Below, piece after piece: positions 7,088 through 16,286 of a stretch of 34,564 nt of DNA (within the stretch, counting starts at the first letter, position 1; the number at the start of each line of letters is the position of its first letter). The DNA is from JAGLCY01 sp965369705 (lineage in GTDB: Bacteria; Krumholzibacteriota; Krumholzibacteriia; LZORAL124-64-63). The notes beneath the pieces were generated by a model. The model saw only the letters and a list, made by a program, of their open reading frames with translations. It searched no databases and was not told the DNA's origin. The position numbers and the translations under genes were made by a program. The stretch spans positions 1 to 34,564 of the forward strand of contig CBDURF010000010.1 in assembly GCA_965369705.1 (NCBI GenBank). The letters are read 5' to 3'.

Positions 7088-9319
7088 ATGTTCCGATCGT
7101 TGAAATCAACTCCGCCCGTTCTTGTCCTGTCCTTGGCCGTGCTGATGGCGGGTATGCTGGCCGCCGCCGGCTGCAACGACTCCGGAGACCAGGCCGCGAC
7201 AGATCAAACAGACCACCCCGGGAAACCCACCCCCCGGTTCACGCGGGAAGCGGTGACCATGGAGAAATTGACCTATCCCGAATCCAAGACAGTCGACTTT
7301 ACCGACGACTACCACGGCGCCCGGATCGCCGATCCCTACCGCTGGCTGGAAGACGTGGACTCCGAAGAGACCCACGATTGGGTCGAGCGCCAGAACAAGG
7401 TCACCTTCGAATTCCTGGAAGCCATTCCTGCCCGGCAGAAGTACGCGGACAGGTTGAGGGAGATCTGGGACTACGAAAAATACAGCGCCCCCTTCAAGGA
7501 AGGCGGCCGGACCTTTTTCTACAAGAACGACGGCCTGCAGACCCAATCCGTTCTCTACGTCCAGGACGCCGCCGACACCGAGCCCCGCGTGCTGCTGGAC
7601 CCCAACAAGCTGAGTGAGGACGGCACCGTGGCTCTGGGCGGCATGAGCATCAGCCGCGATGGAAAATACATGGCCTGGTCCACCAGCGTCAGCGGCTCGG
7701 ACTGGCGCACCTGGTATGTGCGCGACGTCGCCACCGGCGAGGATCTCAAGGACAAGATCGAGTGGAGCAAGTTCAGCGGCGCCGCTTGGGACCACGACGC
7801 CCGCGGGTTCTACTACAGCCGTTACGAAGCTCCCCGCGAAGGCGAAACCTTTGAAGGCGCCAACTACTTCCAGAAGCTCTATTACCACCGCCTGGGCACC
7901 AGCCAGGACGAGGACGTCCTGGTCTACGAGCGGCCCGACCAGAAGGAGTGGGGTTTCGGCGGCGACGTCAGCGAGGACGGACGCTACCTGCTGATCACCG
8001 TCTGGCAGGGCACCAGCCCCAACAACCGTCTCTACTACAAGGACCTGCGTGACAAGAGCCTGGTCATCCACGAACTGCTGAACGAATACGACGCCAAGTA
8101 CACCTTCCTGGGCAACGACGGCCCGGTGTTCTTCATCCGCACCAACAAGGACGCGCCCAGGGACCGGATCATCGCCATCGACATCACCCGGCCCGAGCCC
8201 GCCAACTGGAAAACCCTCATTCCCGAAGGCGCCGACCCCATCGACGGGGCCAGGATCCTGGACAACAGCTTCGTGATCTTCACCATGCACGACGTTGTCA
8301 GCGTGGTGAAGGTCTTTGATCTGGACGGCACCTTCAAGAACGAGATCAAGATGCCCGGCCTGGGCAGTGTCGGCGGCTTTTCCGGCCATCCCCAGGACAC
8401 CGACACCTACTTCGTGTTCAACAGCTTCCTGAATCCCAGTGAAATCTTCCACTACGACTTCCGCACGCGTGAGAGCAAGCTCTTCCGCAAGCCGGACATC
8501 AACTTCGATTTCACCGGTTATGAAACGGAGCAGGTCTTCTACCAGAGCAAGGACGGCACCAGGGTGCCGATGTTCATCGTGCACAGGAAGGGCCTGGCAA
8601 TGGATGGCGCCAACCCGACCATCCTGTACGGCTACGGCGGGTTCAACATCTCGCTGAAACCCCGTTTCAAGACCTCGCTGCTTCCCTGGCTCGAGCAGGG
8701 CGGCGTCTACGCGGTGGCCAACCTGCGCGGCGGCGGTGAATACGGCGAGGAATGGCACCAGGACGGCATGCTGGAGAACAAGCAGAACGTCTTCGATGAT
8801 TTCATCGCCGCGGCGGAATTTCTGATCGGCGAGGGCTACACCAACCCGAACAAGCTGGCCGTTTCCGGCGCCAGCAACGGCGGCACCCTGGTCGGCGCGG
8901 TGGTGAACCAGCGCCCGGAGTTGTTCGGCGCGGCCCTGCCGGACGTAGGCGTGATGGACATGCTGCGCTTCCAGCACTTCACCATCGGCTGGGCCTGGAC
9001 CAGCGACTACGGCAGCAGCGAGGACCCCGAGATGTTCCCCGTGCTGTACGCCTACAGCCCTTATCACAACCTGAAGCCGGGCGTGGAATACCCCGCGGTG
9101 ATGGTTACCACCGCGGACCACGACGACCGGGTGGTCCCCGGCCACAGCTTCAAGTACGCGGCTCGGCTGCAGGCCGACCAGGCGGGCAATCTGCCCACCC
9201 TGATCCGGATCCAGACCAAAGCGGGCCACGGGGCGGGCAAACCCACGGCCATGCTGATCGAGGAATTGGCCGACAGGTTCGCCTTCCTGCACAAGGTGCT
9301 GGGTCTGGGCGATGGTTGA
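7088..9319 (+). CDS. Prolyl oligopeptidase family (S9A) lipoprotein
   Basis: This is a 743-residue protein when started at ATG 7088, which has a GAGGAGA ribosome-binding site. It begins with a lipoprotein signal ending in the lipobox LAAAGC (lipidated Cys29). An N-terminal beta-propeller starts with the family hallmark PYRWLED. It is followed by a C-terminal alpha/beta-hydrolase domain with the nucleophile S596 in SGASNGG, an acid in TADHDDRV and a histidine in KAGHGAGKP. Prolyl oligopeptidases cut short proline-containing peptides. The lipobox places this one in the periplasm or on a membrane surface, where it could digest peptides released by the secreted proteases in this window. A longer frame begins at 7010 but would bury the signal sequence. 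Confidence 0.9.
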   Translation: MFRSLKSTPPVLVLSLAVLMAGMLAAAGCNDSGDQAATDQTDHPGKPTPRFTREAVTMEKLTYPESKTVDFTDDYHGARIADPYRWLEDVDSEETHDWVERQNKVTFEFLEAIPARQKYADRLREIWDYEKYSAPFKEGGRTFFYKNDGLQTQSVLYVQDAADTEPRVLLDPNKLSEDGTVALGGMSISRDGKYMAWSTSVSGSDWRTWYVRDVATGEDLKDKIEWSKFSGAAWDHDARGFYYSRYEAPREGETFEGANYFQKLYYHRLGTSQDEDVLVYERPDQKEWGFGGDVSEDGRYLLITVWQGTSPNNRLYYKDLRDKSLVIHELLNEYDAKYTFLGNDGPVFFIRTNKDAPRDRIIAIDITRPEPANWKTLIPEGADPIDGARILDNSFVIFTMHDVVSVVKVFDLDGTFKNEIKMPGLGSVGGFSGHPQDTDTYFVFNSFLNPSEIFHYDFRTRESKLFRKPDINFDFTGYETEQVFYQSKDGTRVPMFIVHRKGLAMDGANPTILYGYGGFNISLKPRFKTSLLPWLEQGGVYAVANLRGGGEYGEEWHQDGMLENKQNVFDDFIAAAEFLIGEGYTNPNKLAVSGASNGGTLVGAVVNQRPELFGAALPDVGVMDMLRFQHFTIGWAWTSDYGSSEDPEMFPVLYAYSPYHNLKPGVEYPAVMVTTADHDDRVVPGHSFKYAARLQADQAGNLPTLIRIQTKAGHGAGKPTAMLIEELADRFAFLHKVLGLGDG

Positions 9320-9372
9320 CGGATCGCTTCCGGTCAGGTGGTGAAGGAAAGCCAATCCCTAGCCGACTTGCG

Positions 9373-9392
9373 GGCCCGGTTTTCGCCGGGCC
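9373..9392. repeat. GC-rich inverted repeat, possible weak terminator
   Basis: GGCCCGG (9373-9379) and CCGGGCC (9386-9392) form a 7-bp stem with loop TTTTCG between the convergent peptidase and EamA genes. Neither strand has a T-tract after it, so efficient factor-independent termination is doubtful. I see no gene in 9320-9500. Confidence 0.4.
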
Positions 9393-9500
9393 TGGCTACC
9401 TGGCGACGCCGGATCTGCCGCAGTTGAAAGGTGGCCTCGGCATTTGGATTTCACTCCACCCCAAGCAACACTATGCCTCCCCACTGGTTGGTCGCTCGTA

Positions 9501-10385
9501 TTATCTTCGGCCATGGGAAGGGCCACCCACTGAATCCCCGATACGCGGCCGAGCCAGAAACAGAGCCCCGAGAATGACAATCAGACCGATCGCCACCCGC
9601 CCATAGGCCGCTTCCTCCCCGAACACCAGCCACGATACCAGCACGGCCATGGGCACCTTCAGGTTGTTGGCCGCGGCCAGCAAACCGACCTCCACCCTGG
9701 CCGCCCCCTTGTTCCACAGGTAGAAGCCCATGGCGGTCGGCAGCAGGCCCAGGTACAGAAGAACCCACCAGGCCCGGTCGTGCCATCCGGCCAGCGGTTG
9801 ACCACCACTCGCCATCCCGATCAGGACCGCGGCCAGAGTGAGCAGGGCGGCGCCCAGGTACATCCAGCCCATAAGGGCCGCCTCTCCGCCATCGACCCGC
9901 CGTTTCAAGCGGACGAAAACCACCTGCCCGGCCGCGAAACACAGGTTGGCCCCCTGCAGCAACGCGATGCCCCGCCAATCGGCCCCGGCGGGCATGGCGG
10001 TCGCCACGACCACGCCGGCCCCCACGACGGCCAGCGCCGCGCAGGCCAGATGTCGCGGACGGAACCTGCGCGCCAAAAGATCGGAAAACAGGACCACGTA
10101 CAAGGGCGTGAAGATCGTGAACAGGGCCACCATCCAGGCGGGCAGCCACCGGTAGGAAGCGATGTACAGCACGTACATCAGGCCGAACTGGAGCATGCCC
10201 AGCCCCATGGCCGAAAACACCACGCGGCGCGAAAGGGCGGATTTCAGAACCAGAGGGGAAAAAACCGTCGCCGCCAGCAGCAGACGGCCGCAGGAAACCG
10301 CCACCGGGTCGAGCCCGGCCAGCTGGCCTTTGATGAGCCCGAAGGAGAAAGCCCACAGCAGCGATGCGGCAAGCAGATGGATCAT
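9501..10385 (-). CDS. EamA/DMT-family transporter
   Basis: This 294-residue, very hydrophobic protein has about ten membrane spans in two related halves (EamA repeats). The first begins LLAASLLWAFSFGLIKG and the second near GIALLQGANLCFAAGQVVF. The motif LLPTAMGFYLWNKGAARV near the start of the last spans is typical of drug/metabolite transporters that export amino acids or other metabolites. The substrate cannot be told. The gene starts 31 nt after the stop of the M1 peptidase gene, with a CAGGGA ribosome-binding site. It may share that gene's promoter and might export amino acids released from peptides. Confidence 0.85.
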   Translation of the reverse strand: MIHLLAASLLWAFSFGLIKGQLAGLDPVAVSCGRLLLAATVFSPLVLKSALSRRVVFSAMGLGMLQFGLMYVLYIASYRWLPAWMVALFTIFTPLYVVLFSDLLARRFRPRHLACAALAVVGAGVVVATAMPAGADWRGIALLQGANLCFAAGQVVFVRLKRRVDGGEAALMGWMYLGAALLTLAAVLIGMASGGQPLAGWHDRAWWVLLYLGLLPTAMGFYLWNKGAARVEVGLLAAANNLKVPMAVLVSWLVFGEEAAYGRVAIGLIVILGALFLARPRIGDSVGGPSHGRR

Positions 10386-10416
10386 GACGTCCCTGTCGGC
10401 CTGGATTCCTGATCGA

Positions 10417-12543
10417 CTAACGGATGAGCGCCATGGACCGAACCTGGCTGACGCCCTCCCCGGTCAAGCGCGCGAAGTAGGCGCCCGAAGCAACCGCCCG
10501 GTTCGACCGGTCGGTCCCGTCCCACCTGGCTGAATTATCGCCCGCGGGACGAACTTCGTCGACCAGCGTCTTGATCAGGCGGCCGGAGACATCGTAAACG
10601 GCCAGCCGCACCGCCTGATCCGCGGGCAGGGTGAATCGGATCTCGGTGGCGGGATTGAAGGGATTGGGCACGTTGCCGGTAAGCCTGGCCACGCCGGGAA
10701 CATCATCCGAAGACGGGGTGACGCCCAGGTCATTGATTTCACACAGCACCCAGTCGTCCGGATCCAATTGCACCGCGGTCACGGGATCATCCACCTGGAA
10801 GTTGTACCACTGGACCTCTTCACTATTATCGATCACGAAGGTCACCGGTCCGCTCGAGGTTTCGATCCGAACATCAAGGGGCATGGAAAACAACCCGGTC
10901 CCGGTCTGGGCCTGCTCCACCCGGATCGAGACCTGGTACCCCGAGCCGGCGGGCCACGAGTCCCAGGAGAAATCGTAGACGGGATAGTACTCGCCGTAGA
11001 TCCACTGCTGGAAAAACGCCGTCAGGTCCAGGCCCGAAACATCCTCGAACACGGCCTGGAACTGCTCGGTCGTCGCGCTGCCGTGGCCGTAGACGTCAAG
11101 GTACTGACGGAGAGCGGAAAAGAAATCCTCATTGCCCAGCATGTGACGCAGCATGTGGGGAATCCAGGACGCCTTCTGGTAACTCAGGTAAAAGTCGAAA
11201 ATGGCCCAAAAATCGGAAAGATCCTCCACGAAGATGGTGCCCGCCCCCAGGTAGCGGGCGTCGGCCATCTCATCATGGTAGGCCTGGACGCCCTCGTTCA
11301 CTTCACGCCAGTAGGCCTCCGACCAGGTGGCGAAACCCTCGTTCAGCCAGATGTGACCGAAATCGGCGCAGGTCACCAGGTCGCCGAACCACTGGTGCGC
11401 CAGTTCGTGGGCGATGATCCACGGGTCGTAGGCATCGAAATGAAGGCTGGTCAGGGTCTGATGTTCCATGCCCCCGCCCCAGGGAAAATGGACATGGCCG
11501 TATTTCTCGTTCAGGAAGGGATACTCACCGAAGGCTGCAGCGAAGGCGGTGATCATGTCCGGGGTGATGGCGTAGCCGGCAATTGCCTCGTCGATACGGT
11601 CGACCACCACATAATATTCCAGCGGCATGGTGTCGCCCAGCGCCGAATGGTACTCATCGTAAAACACCGTGAAAGGATGGATGGTCAAGGACACGAGATA
11701 GGTGACTATGGGATACCGTTCCCGCCAGAAGTAGGTCTTCTTGCCGGGCTCCGGCACGGTCACGCCGGCCAGCAGCCCGTTGCTGGCCACGATCAGGTTG
11801 TCGGGCACGGTCACGGTGATGTCCACCGAATCGGCCTTGTCCGTGTTGAGATCCTTGCAAGGCCACCAGTCCCGGGCCCCGAAGGGTTCGCTCAGGGTCC
11901 AGATCAAGGGATGGCTGCCGTAGGTGGACCAGCCGAAATTGTCTCCCTGGGGATTCCCGGCGTAATCGATTTCCACGGTGACCTGCTCACCAAACAGATA
12001 GGTGCGGTCCAAGGTGGCGGAAAGGATGTCGCCGGCATGGCTGGAGGACACCACCTGGCCGCCGGCCTTGACGCGAAACACCGTCATGTTGTCGTTCAGG
12101 TTCAGGTCCAGGGAGGAAATTTCGGCGCCGATGACCTCGGCCTTCACCGTCACGTTGCCGGTCAGGATCCCGCCGCCCGGATCCAGATCGAAGATCAGAT
12201 CGTAGAAATGGACATCATAGAGAGCCATGTTCGGCGTGGCGTTCATGTTCGCGGCCTGGTCCCGGCGGGCCCCCTTGGCCAGCAGGCGGGCCTTTGTTTC
12301 GGCCTCGTGGACCATAAACTGGCGGGTCTCGTACCGTGTGGTCCAAGGGGCGCGCTGAGGGACGGGAGCCAGGGGCGTCAAAACACCGGCTCTCGCGCCA
12401 GCGGGGTTCGACAACAGGGTCGGAATCAATGCGGAAAAGCCGGCCGCAAGGAGAACGAACGACCTCCGTGAATCACCCAACCACAAATGCTGCAATTGGT
12501 TGACAATCCGCAATCCGATGCTCCCGGCCATGGCTTCCGTCAC
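10417..12543 (-). CDS. Secreted M1-family zinc aminopeptidase with FlgD-like C-terminal domain
   Basis: This is a protein of up to 708 residues. After a signal-like segment (RRSFVLLAAGFSALIPTLL, 26-44) comes the M1 beta-sandwich domain. The exopeptidase motif reads GGGMEHQT (356-363), with H where GAMEN has N. The zinc motif is HELAH (H379, H383), with the third ligand E402 in WLNEGFATWSE. The helical domain follows, and the last 95 residues or so are a FlgD-like Ig domain (VPNPFNPATEIRFTLP...SGRLIKTLV...GAYFARL) of the type used in FCB-like lineages for secreted proteins. The frame opens with GTG at 12543; an ATG at 12531 is an equally possible start, and neither has a strong ribosome-binding site. 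A near-consensus promoter lies upstream. Confidence 0.88.
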   Translation of the reverse strand: MTEAMAGSIGLRIVNQLQHLWLGDSRRSFVLLAAGFSALIPTLLSNPAGARAGVLTPLAPVPQRAPWTTRYETRQFMVHEAETKARLLAKGARRDQAANMNATPNMALYDVHFYDLIFDLDPGGGILTGNVTVKAEVIGAEISSLDLNLNDNMTVFRVKAGGQVVSSSHAGDILSATLDRTYLFGEQVTVEIDYAGNPQGDNFGWSTYGSHPLIWTLSEPFGARDWWPCKDLNTDKADSVDITVTVPDNLIVASNGLLAGVTVPEPGKKTYFWRERYPIVTYLVSLTIHPFTVFYDEYHSALGDTMPLEYYVVVDRIDEAIAGYAITPDMITAFAAAFGEYPFLNEKYGHVHFPWGGGMEHQTLTSLHFDAYDPWIIAHELAHQWFGDLVTCADFGHIWLNEGFATWSEAYWREVNEGVQAYHDEMADARYLGAGTIFVEDLSDFWAIFDFYLSYQKASWIPHMLRHMLGNEDFFSALRQYLDVYGHGSATTEQFQAVFEDVSGLDLTAFFQQWIYGEYYPVYDFSWDSWPAGSGYQVSIRVEQAQTGTGLFSMPLDVRIETSSGPVTFVIDNSEEVQWYNFQVDDPVTAVQLDPDDWVLCEINDLGVTPSSDDVPGVARLTGNVPNPFNPATEIRFTLPADQAVRLAVYDVSGRLIKTLVDEVRPAGDNSARWDGTDRSNRAVASGAYFARLTGEGVSQVRSMALIR

Positions 12544-12591
12544 CTTTCAAATATGGACACCTATGGGCGAAATTAATATATGGGAATGCGT

Positions 12592-12620
12592 ATTATACTT
12601 CCATTCCCCCGGCCCTTCAA
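12592..12620 (-). promoter_or_regulatory. Near-consensus sigma70-type promoter for the M1 peptidase gene
   Basis: On the minus strand a TTGAAG -35 box (12620-12615) is followed after exactly 17 nt by a perfect TATAAT -10 box (12597-12592). The local region is AT-rich compared with its surroundings. Transcription would begin near 12585, about 40-55 nt before the peptidase start. Confidence 0.72.
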
Positions 12621-12734
12621 CCGGAGACCCCGATACCCAGGCAGGAAACTGGCATCAGCGGCCATTTGCTCCCATATTTCCCGGTTCCCGGGACAGCCCG
12701 AACCACGCACCATTTCCGCTGAAGGAAAATTTCG

Positions 12735-12992
12735 ATGCCGACCTACGAATACGAATGCACTCGTTGCGGAACCATCACCGAGGAGTTCAAGTCCATCTCC
12801 GCCCCCAAGAGGCAGCGCTGCCCCAAATGCCGGGGCAAGGTCACGCGCCTGATCTCGGGCGGCATGGGGATCCATTTCAAGGGCTCGGGCTTTTATGTCA
12901 CCGACTCCCGCGGTAAGATGAACAGCGGCGACAAGGACAAAACAGCCCCCGCCACCAACAATGAAAGCAAGACAGCCGAAAAGTCCGAGTAG
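12735..12992 (+). CDS. FmdB-type putative regulatory zinc ribbon protein
   Basis: This 85-residue protein starts MPTYEYECTRCG, the hallmark of FmdB-family zinc ribbons. Four cysteines form two CxxC knuckles (CTRC at 8-11 and CPKC about 29-32). The middle GGMGIHFKGSGFYVTDSR matches the family's G-I-x-F-K-GSGFY-x-T-D motif, and the tail is hydrophilic and low-complexity. The family occurs widely and its biochemical role is not established. It lies 46 nt before the nucleoside kinase gene on the same strand and may be cotranscribed with it. Confidence 0.9.
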   Translation: MPTYEYECTRCGTITEEFKSISAPKRQRCPKCRGKVTRLISGGMGIHFKGSGFYVTDSRGKMNSGDKDKTAPATNNESKTAEKSE

Positions 12993-13038
12993 CCAGAACC
13001 TCGAATATTGAACAGCAGGTCGGATTCCGGAGGACGCC

Positions 13039-14709
13039 ATGACACCCGAAAACGTCTTTGTCGAGGTCGATGGACTGAAGATCGGAATCACGCCCGGCAC
13101 CACCGTACTGCAGCTCCTGGATCAGAGGGGCAGCCTCGACCCCGGCGAGGATGACCCCATCGTCATCGCGTCGATCAACGGTCGCCGCACCAGCCTGGCC
13201 GAACCCCTGTTCGGGGACGAACGGATCCGGTTCATCCGGATGAGCTCCAAGGAAGCCCAGACCACCATCCAGCGCACGGTACAGTTCCTGGCCCTCGCCG
13301 CCGCCGAAGATCTCTTTCCCGAATACACCCTCAACGCCTATTTCAGCTGCGCGCAGGGCATGTACTGCGAGCTGGACCGCGACGAGCCGCTGACCGACGC
13401 CGAAATCACCGCCCTGGAAGCCCGCATGAAGCAGCTGGTGGACAGGGACCTGCCCCTGATTCCCCAGCGGTTCGGACTGCGGGCCCTGCTGAAGATCTAT
13501 CAGCGCCGGGGCGACCTGCGCAGTCTGACCAGCGCCAAGTATCTGCGGCGCGACTCCCTTGTTTTCTACAGCATGGAAGGTTCGCAGCAGCTCTATTACG
13601 GCCGGCAACTCCCGTCCACCCGATACGTGCGCGCCTTCGGCCTGGTGCCCGAAAGTCCCGGGTTCGTACTGCTGACCAACGTCAAGGGCGAGCCGGCCCG
13701 CCTCCCCGATTACATCCCGCAGCCCAAGCTGCTCGACACGCTACGGGAATACACGGCCTGGGCGGAAAAGATCGGGATGCAGGATACGGGCAGTCTCAAC
13801 GAATTCATCGTCAACGGGCGCACCAGCGATCTGATCCAGATCTCCGAGGCCCGTCACAACAAGTTCTTCGTAGAGGCCGCCCAGCGCGTGGCCGACCTGC
13901 CGGAGGAGGGCCGTCTGGTCCTGCTGGCGGGACCCTCCAGTTCCGGCAAGACCAGCAGCGCCAAGCGTCTGATGGTCCAGCTGCGTGTCCTGGGGCTTCA
14001 GCCCATGGCCCTGTCCCTGGACAACTATTTCGTCGATCGGGAACAGACTCCCCGCGACCAGGACGGGGACTATGACTTCGAATCCCTGGGCGCCCTGAAC
14101 ATCGATCTGTTCAATGAACATCTCAAGGCTCTGATAGCGGGCGAGAAAGTGCTCCTGCCCCGCTTCGACTTTCGCTCGGGCAGAGCCGAGACCGCCGAAA
14201 TCCCCACCCGCATCCAGCGCGGGCAGCCCCTGTTGGTGGAGGGCATCCACGCCCTGAATCCAAGGCTCACCCCGGCCATCCCGGCGGCGGACAAGCTGCA
14301 GATCTACGTATCGGCCCTGTGTCATCTGAACATCAACAACATCAGCTACATCAAGACCACGCATAGCCGGCTGTTCCGGCGCATCGTGCGCGATGCCCAG
14401 TTCCGCGGCTACACCGCCAGCGAAACCCTCGCCCGCTGGCCCAAGGTCCGGCAGGGTGAGGACAGACACATCTTCCCCTACCAGAACAACGCCGATCTGT
14501 TCTTCAATTCCGGATTGACCTACGAATTGGCCGTGCTGAAGCTGTGGGCCGAACCTCGACTGGCGGCGGTGGAATCCGACGATCCCCACTATGGACTGGC
14601 CCGCACCCTGATCGAACTGCTGTCCCTGCTGTTGCCCATCGACGCCAGCCAGGTGCCTCCCACGTCGCTGTTGAGGGAATTCATCGGGGGCAGCGGGTTC
14701 AACTACTGA
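13039..14709 (+). CDS. Nucleoside (uridine-type) kinase with N-terminal TGS-like domain
   Basis: This is a 556-residue protein. The N-terminal 70 residues form a TGS/ubiquitin-like domain as in threonyl-tRNA synthetase. A middle region with the ThrRS-like FPEYTLNAYF follows. The C-terminal half is a uridine kinase/phosphoribulokinase domain with Walker A GPSSSGKTSSAKRL (298-311) and LSLDNYFVDREQTPRD, a typical uridine kinase substrate loop. Such long fusion nucleoside kinases of about 550 residues are known in Bacteroidetes, Clostridia and Thermotogae. They phosphorylate a nucleoside for pyrimidine salvage. The ATG has a GGAGGA ribosome-binding site. The role of the N-terminal synthetase-like region is unknown. 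Confidence 0.87.
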   Translation: MTPENVFVEVDGLKIGITPGTTVLQLLDQRGSLDPGEDDPIVIASINGRRTSLAEPLFGDERIRFIRMSSKEAQTTIQRTVQFLALAAAEDLFPEYTLNAYFSCAQGMYCELDRDEPLTDAEITALEARMKQLVDRDLPLIPQRFGLRALLKIYQRRGDLRSLTSAKYLRRDSLVFYSMEGSQQLYYGRQLPSTRYVRAFGLVPESPGFVLLTNVKGEPARLPDYIPQPKLLDTLREYTAWAEKIGMQDTGSLNEFIVNGRTSDLIQISEARHNKFFVEAAQRVADLPEEGRLVLLAGPSSSGKTSSAKRLMVQLRVLGLQPMALSLDNYFVDREQTPRDQDGDYDFESLGALNIDLFNEHLKALIAGEKVLLPRFDFRSGRAETAEIPTRIQRGQPLLVEGIHALNPRLTPAIPAADKLQIYVSALCHLNINNISYIKTTHSRLFRRIVRDAQFRGYTASETLARWPKVRQGEDRHIFPYQNNADLFFNSGLTYELAVLKLWAEPRLAAVESDDPHYGLARTLIELLSLLLPIDASQVPPTSLLREFIGGSGFNY

Positions 14710-14776
14710 CGCCGGCCGAGCCGACATCACCGCGGGTGGATTACACAATGCCTGACGGGGAATGCAGGAGGGCGGG

Positions 14777-15253
14777 TCAGGGGACCAGGAAACTTTCCCG
14801 CAGCTTGGCCACGGCCGCTTCCGCATCCTGTCCGTTGGTCAGGAACGAAACGGTCGAAAACGAGGTGGCGATCATGTGAATTTCCACACCCGCCTCGCCC
14901 GTGGCCTTGAAGACCGTGCCGGCGATGGCGGGCCGTTCGCTGAAATGGGGGCCGTAGATGGAAATCGAGCTGCAATGGCGCTGATATTCGATGCCGCGGA
15001 CCTGGAATTCATCCTGGAGCGACTGGAGAATACCGAGGGTCTGATCCAAGTCATCCTCCTTGATGGCGAGGCCGATGTTGTTCAGCCCTTCGCGGTCGAT
15101 GAAGGAGGTGACGCAGATGATGTTTATGCCCTTGAGACCGAGCCCTGAAAGAGCCCGACCCGCCAACCCGTAACCCCTCTTCGCACCCATGATCCGGACC
15201 AGAACGAGGTTATCGACCTTCGTGATGCCCCCGACTGCCATCTTTCCAGTCAT
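14777..15253 (-). CDS. Free-standing double ACT-domain protein
   Basis: This 158-residue protein has two ACT-like repeats resembling the regulatory tail of aspartate kinase: residues about 14-75 (LVRIMGAKRGYGLAGRALSGL...INIICVTSF) and about 90-155 (SSISIYGPHFSERPAIAGTVF...VEIHMIATSF). ACT domains bind amino acids and control enzymes. No kinase domain is attached and none is adjacent, so it may be a separate sensor or regulatory subunit. The start ATG has a GGAGAT ribosome-binding site. It is convergent with the nucleoside kinase and divergent from elbB. Confidence 0.8.
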   Translation of the reverse strand: MTGKMAVGGITKVDNLVLVRIMGAKRGYGLAGRALSGLGLKGINIICVTSFIDREGLNNIGLAIKEDDLDQTLGILQSLQDEFQVRGIEYQRHCSSISIYGPHFSERPAIAGTVFKATGEAGVEIHMIATSFSTVSFLTNGQDAEAAVAKLRESFLVP

Positions 15254-15424
15254 GTCCGTATCTCCAGGTTGAAATATTCATACGAACAGTTCGATTCCGA
15301 CCATAAACGGCGGTCCCCCCGGTCGCCGAACTCCTCAAAACTAGCCCTTGAAAACCCGGAAACAAAATAATCCTTCGAGTTCGTGAATATTCCCGGTCAA
15401 ATTTGCCCGAACGGGGCCGGAGGG

Positions 15425-15453
15425 TTGACATACCCTGTCCCAACCGGTAAAAG
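15425..15453 (+). promoter_or_regulatory. Probable sigma70-type promoter for the ElbB gene
   Basis: A perfect TTGACA -35 box (15425-15430), a 17-nt spacer and TAAAAG (15448-15453) lie 46 nt upstream of the ElbB start codon. The -10 matches consensus at 4 of 6 positions. Confidence 0.6.
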
Positions 15454-15499
15454 CAAGGGTGCAAGTCGTTTCCCTCCCCCTGCAGATCGGAGGTTCAGG

Positions 15500-16162
15500 A
15501 TGAAGAAAGTAGCGGTCGTTTTGAGCGGGTGCGGAGTCTTCGACGGTTCGGAGATCCACGAGGCCTGCGCCGCTCTGCTGGCCCTGCACCGCGCCGGGGC
15601 CGAAGTGGTGATCTGCGCACCGGCCGGCCCACAGATGCATGTCGTGAACCATCTGGCGGGCGAACCTGCCGAAGGAGAATCCAGGGACGTGCTTGTCGAG
15701 AGCGCCCGCCTGGCCCGGGGCGAGATCCAGCCCCTGGCCGAAGTCGACGTCGCCGGCCTCGACGCCGTATTGCTGCCCGGAGGCTTCGGCGCCGCCAAGA
15801 ACCTCTGCACGTTCGCCGTTGACGGGGAAAACTGCACCGTCAACCCGGAGGTCGAATCATTCCTGCGCGAGGTCCACGGTCAAGGCAAGGCCATCGGCGC
15901 CATGTGCATTGCCCCGGTGGTCCTGGCCCGGGTCTTCGGAACCGATCTGAAACCTTCCCTGACCATCGGCAACGATCCGACCACGGCCGCCAAGATCATC
16001 CTGATGGGTGCCCACCACATCGATTGCACGGCGGCCGAAACGGTTGTGGACGAGGGCAACAACATGGTCACCACCCCCGCCTACATGCTCGCCGGCGACA
16101 TCGGCGAGGTTTTCGACGGAGCCGCCGCCTGTGTGGAAAAACTGCTGGGTCTGTGCCGCTGA
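15500..16162 (+). CDS. elbB: ElbB-type glyoxalase (DJ-1/PfpI superfamily)
   Basis: This 220-residue protein has the class I glutamine amidotransferase-like fold. It starts MKKVAVVLSGCGVFDGSEIHE, typical of ElbB, and has LLPGGFGAAKNL and the nucleophile elbow AIGAMCIAP with C136. E. coli ElbB has glyoxalase-like activity and was linked genetically to isoprenoid synthesis. The ATG at 15500 is chosen over an upstream frame because the family N-terminus begins there and a CGGAGG ribosome-binding site precedes it. It is probably a single-gene unit, with its own promoter upstream and a terminator 19 nt downstream. Confidence 0.88.
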   Translation: MKKVAVVLSGCGVFDGSEIHEACAALLALHRAGAEVVICAPAGPQMHVVNHLAGEPAEGESRDVLVESARLARGEIQPLAEVDVAGLDAVLLPGGFGAAKNLCTFAVDGENCTVNPEVESFLREVHGQGKAIGAMCIAPVVLARVFGTDLKPSLTIGNDPTTAAKIILMGAHHIDCTAAETVVDEGNNMVTTPAYMLAGDIGEVFDGAAACVEKLLGLCR

Positions 16163-16181
16163 AAATCCATTCCTTCGACCA

Positions 16182-16214
16182 ACAGGCGTCTTCCTCCGGG
16201 GACGCCTGTTTTCT
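16182..16214 (+). terminator. Factor-independent terminator after elbB
   Basis: A perfect 9-bp stem, ACAGGCGTC (16182-16190) with GACGCCTGT (16201-16209), encloses a 10-nt loop. A T-run beginning at 16209 (TTTTCTATT) follows. Confidence 0.85.
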
Positions 16215-16286
16215 ATTGATTTTCCAGGGCTTGGTGGGTTAGCTTCCCGGTTCTCGGACTTGCCCCATCTTCAAGGAGTTTCTTCT

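Noticed and set aside
15283..15293. LexA-type SOS box (CGAAC-A-GTTCG)
   Set aside because: The half-sites look similar, but the spacing is too short for the Gram-positive box and the downstream gene has no SOS link.
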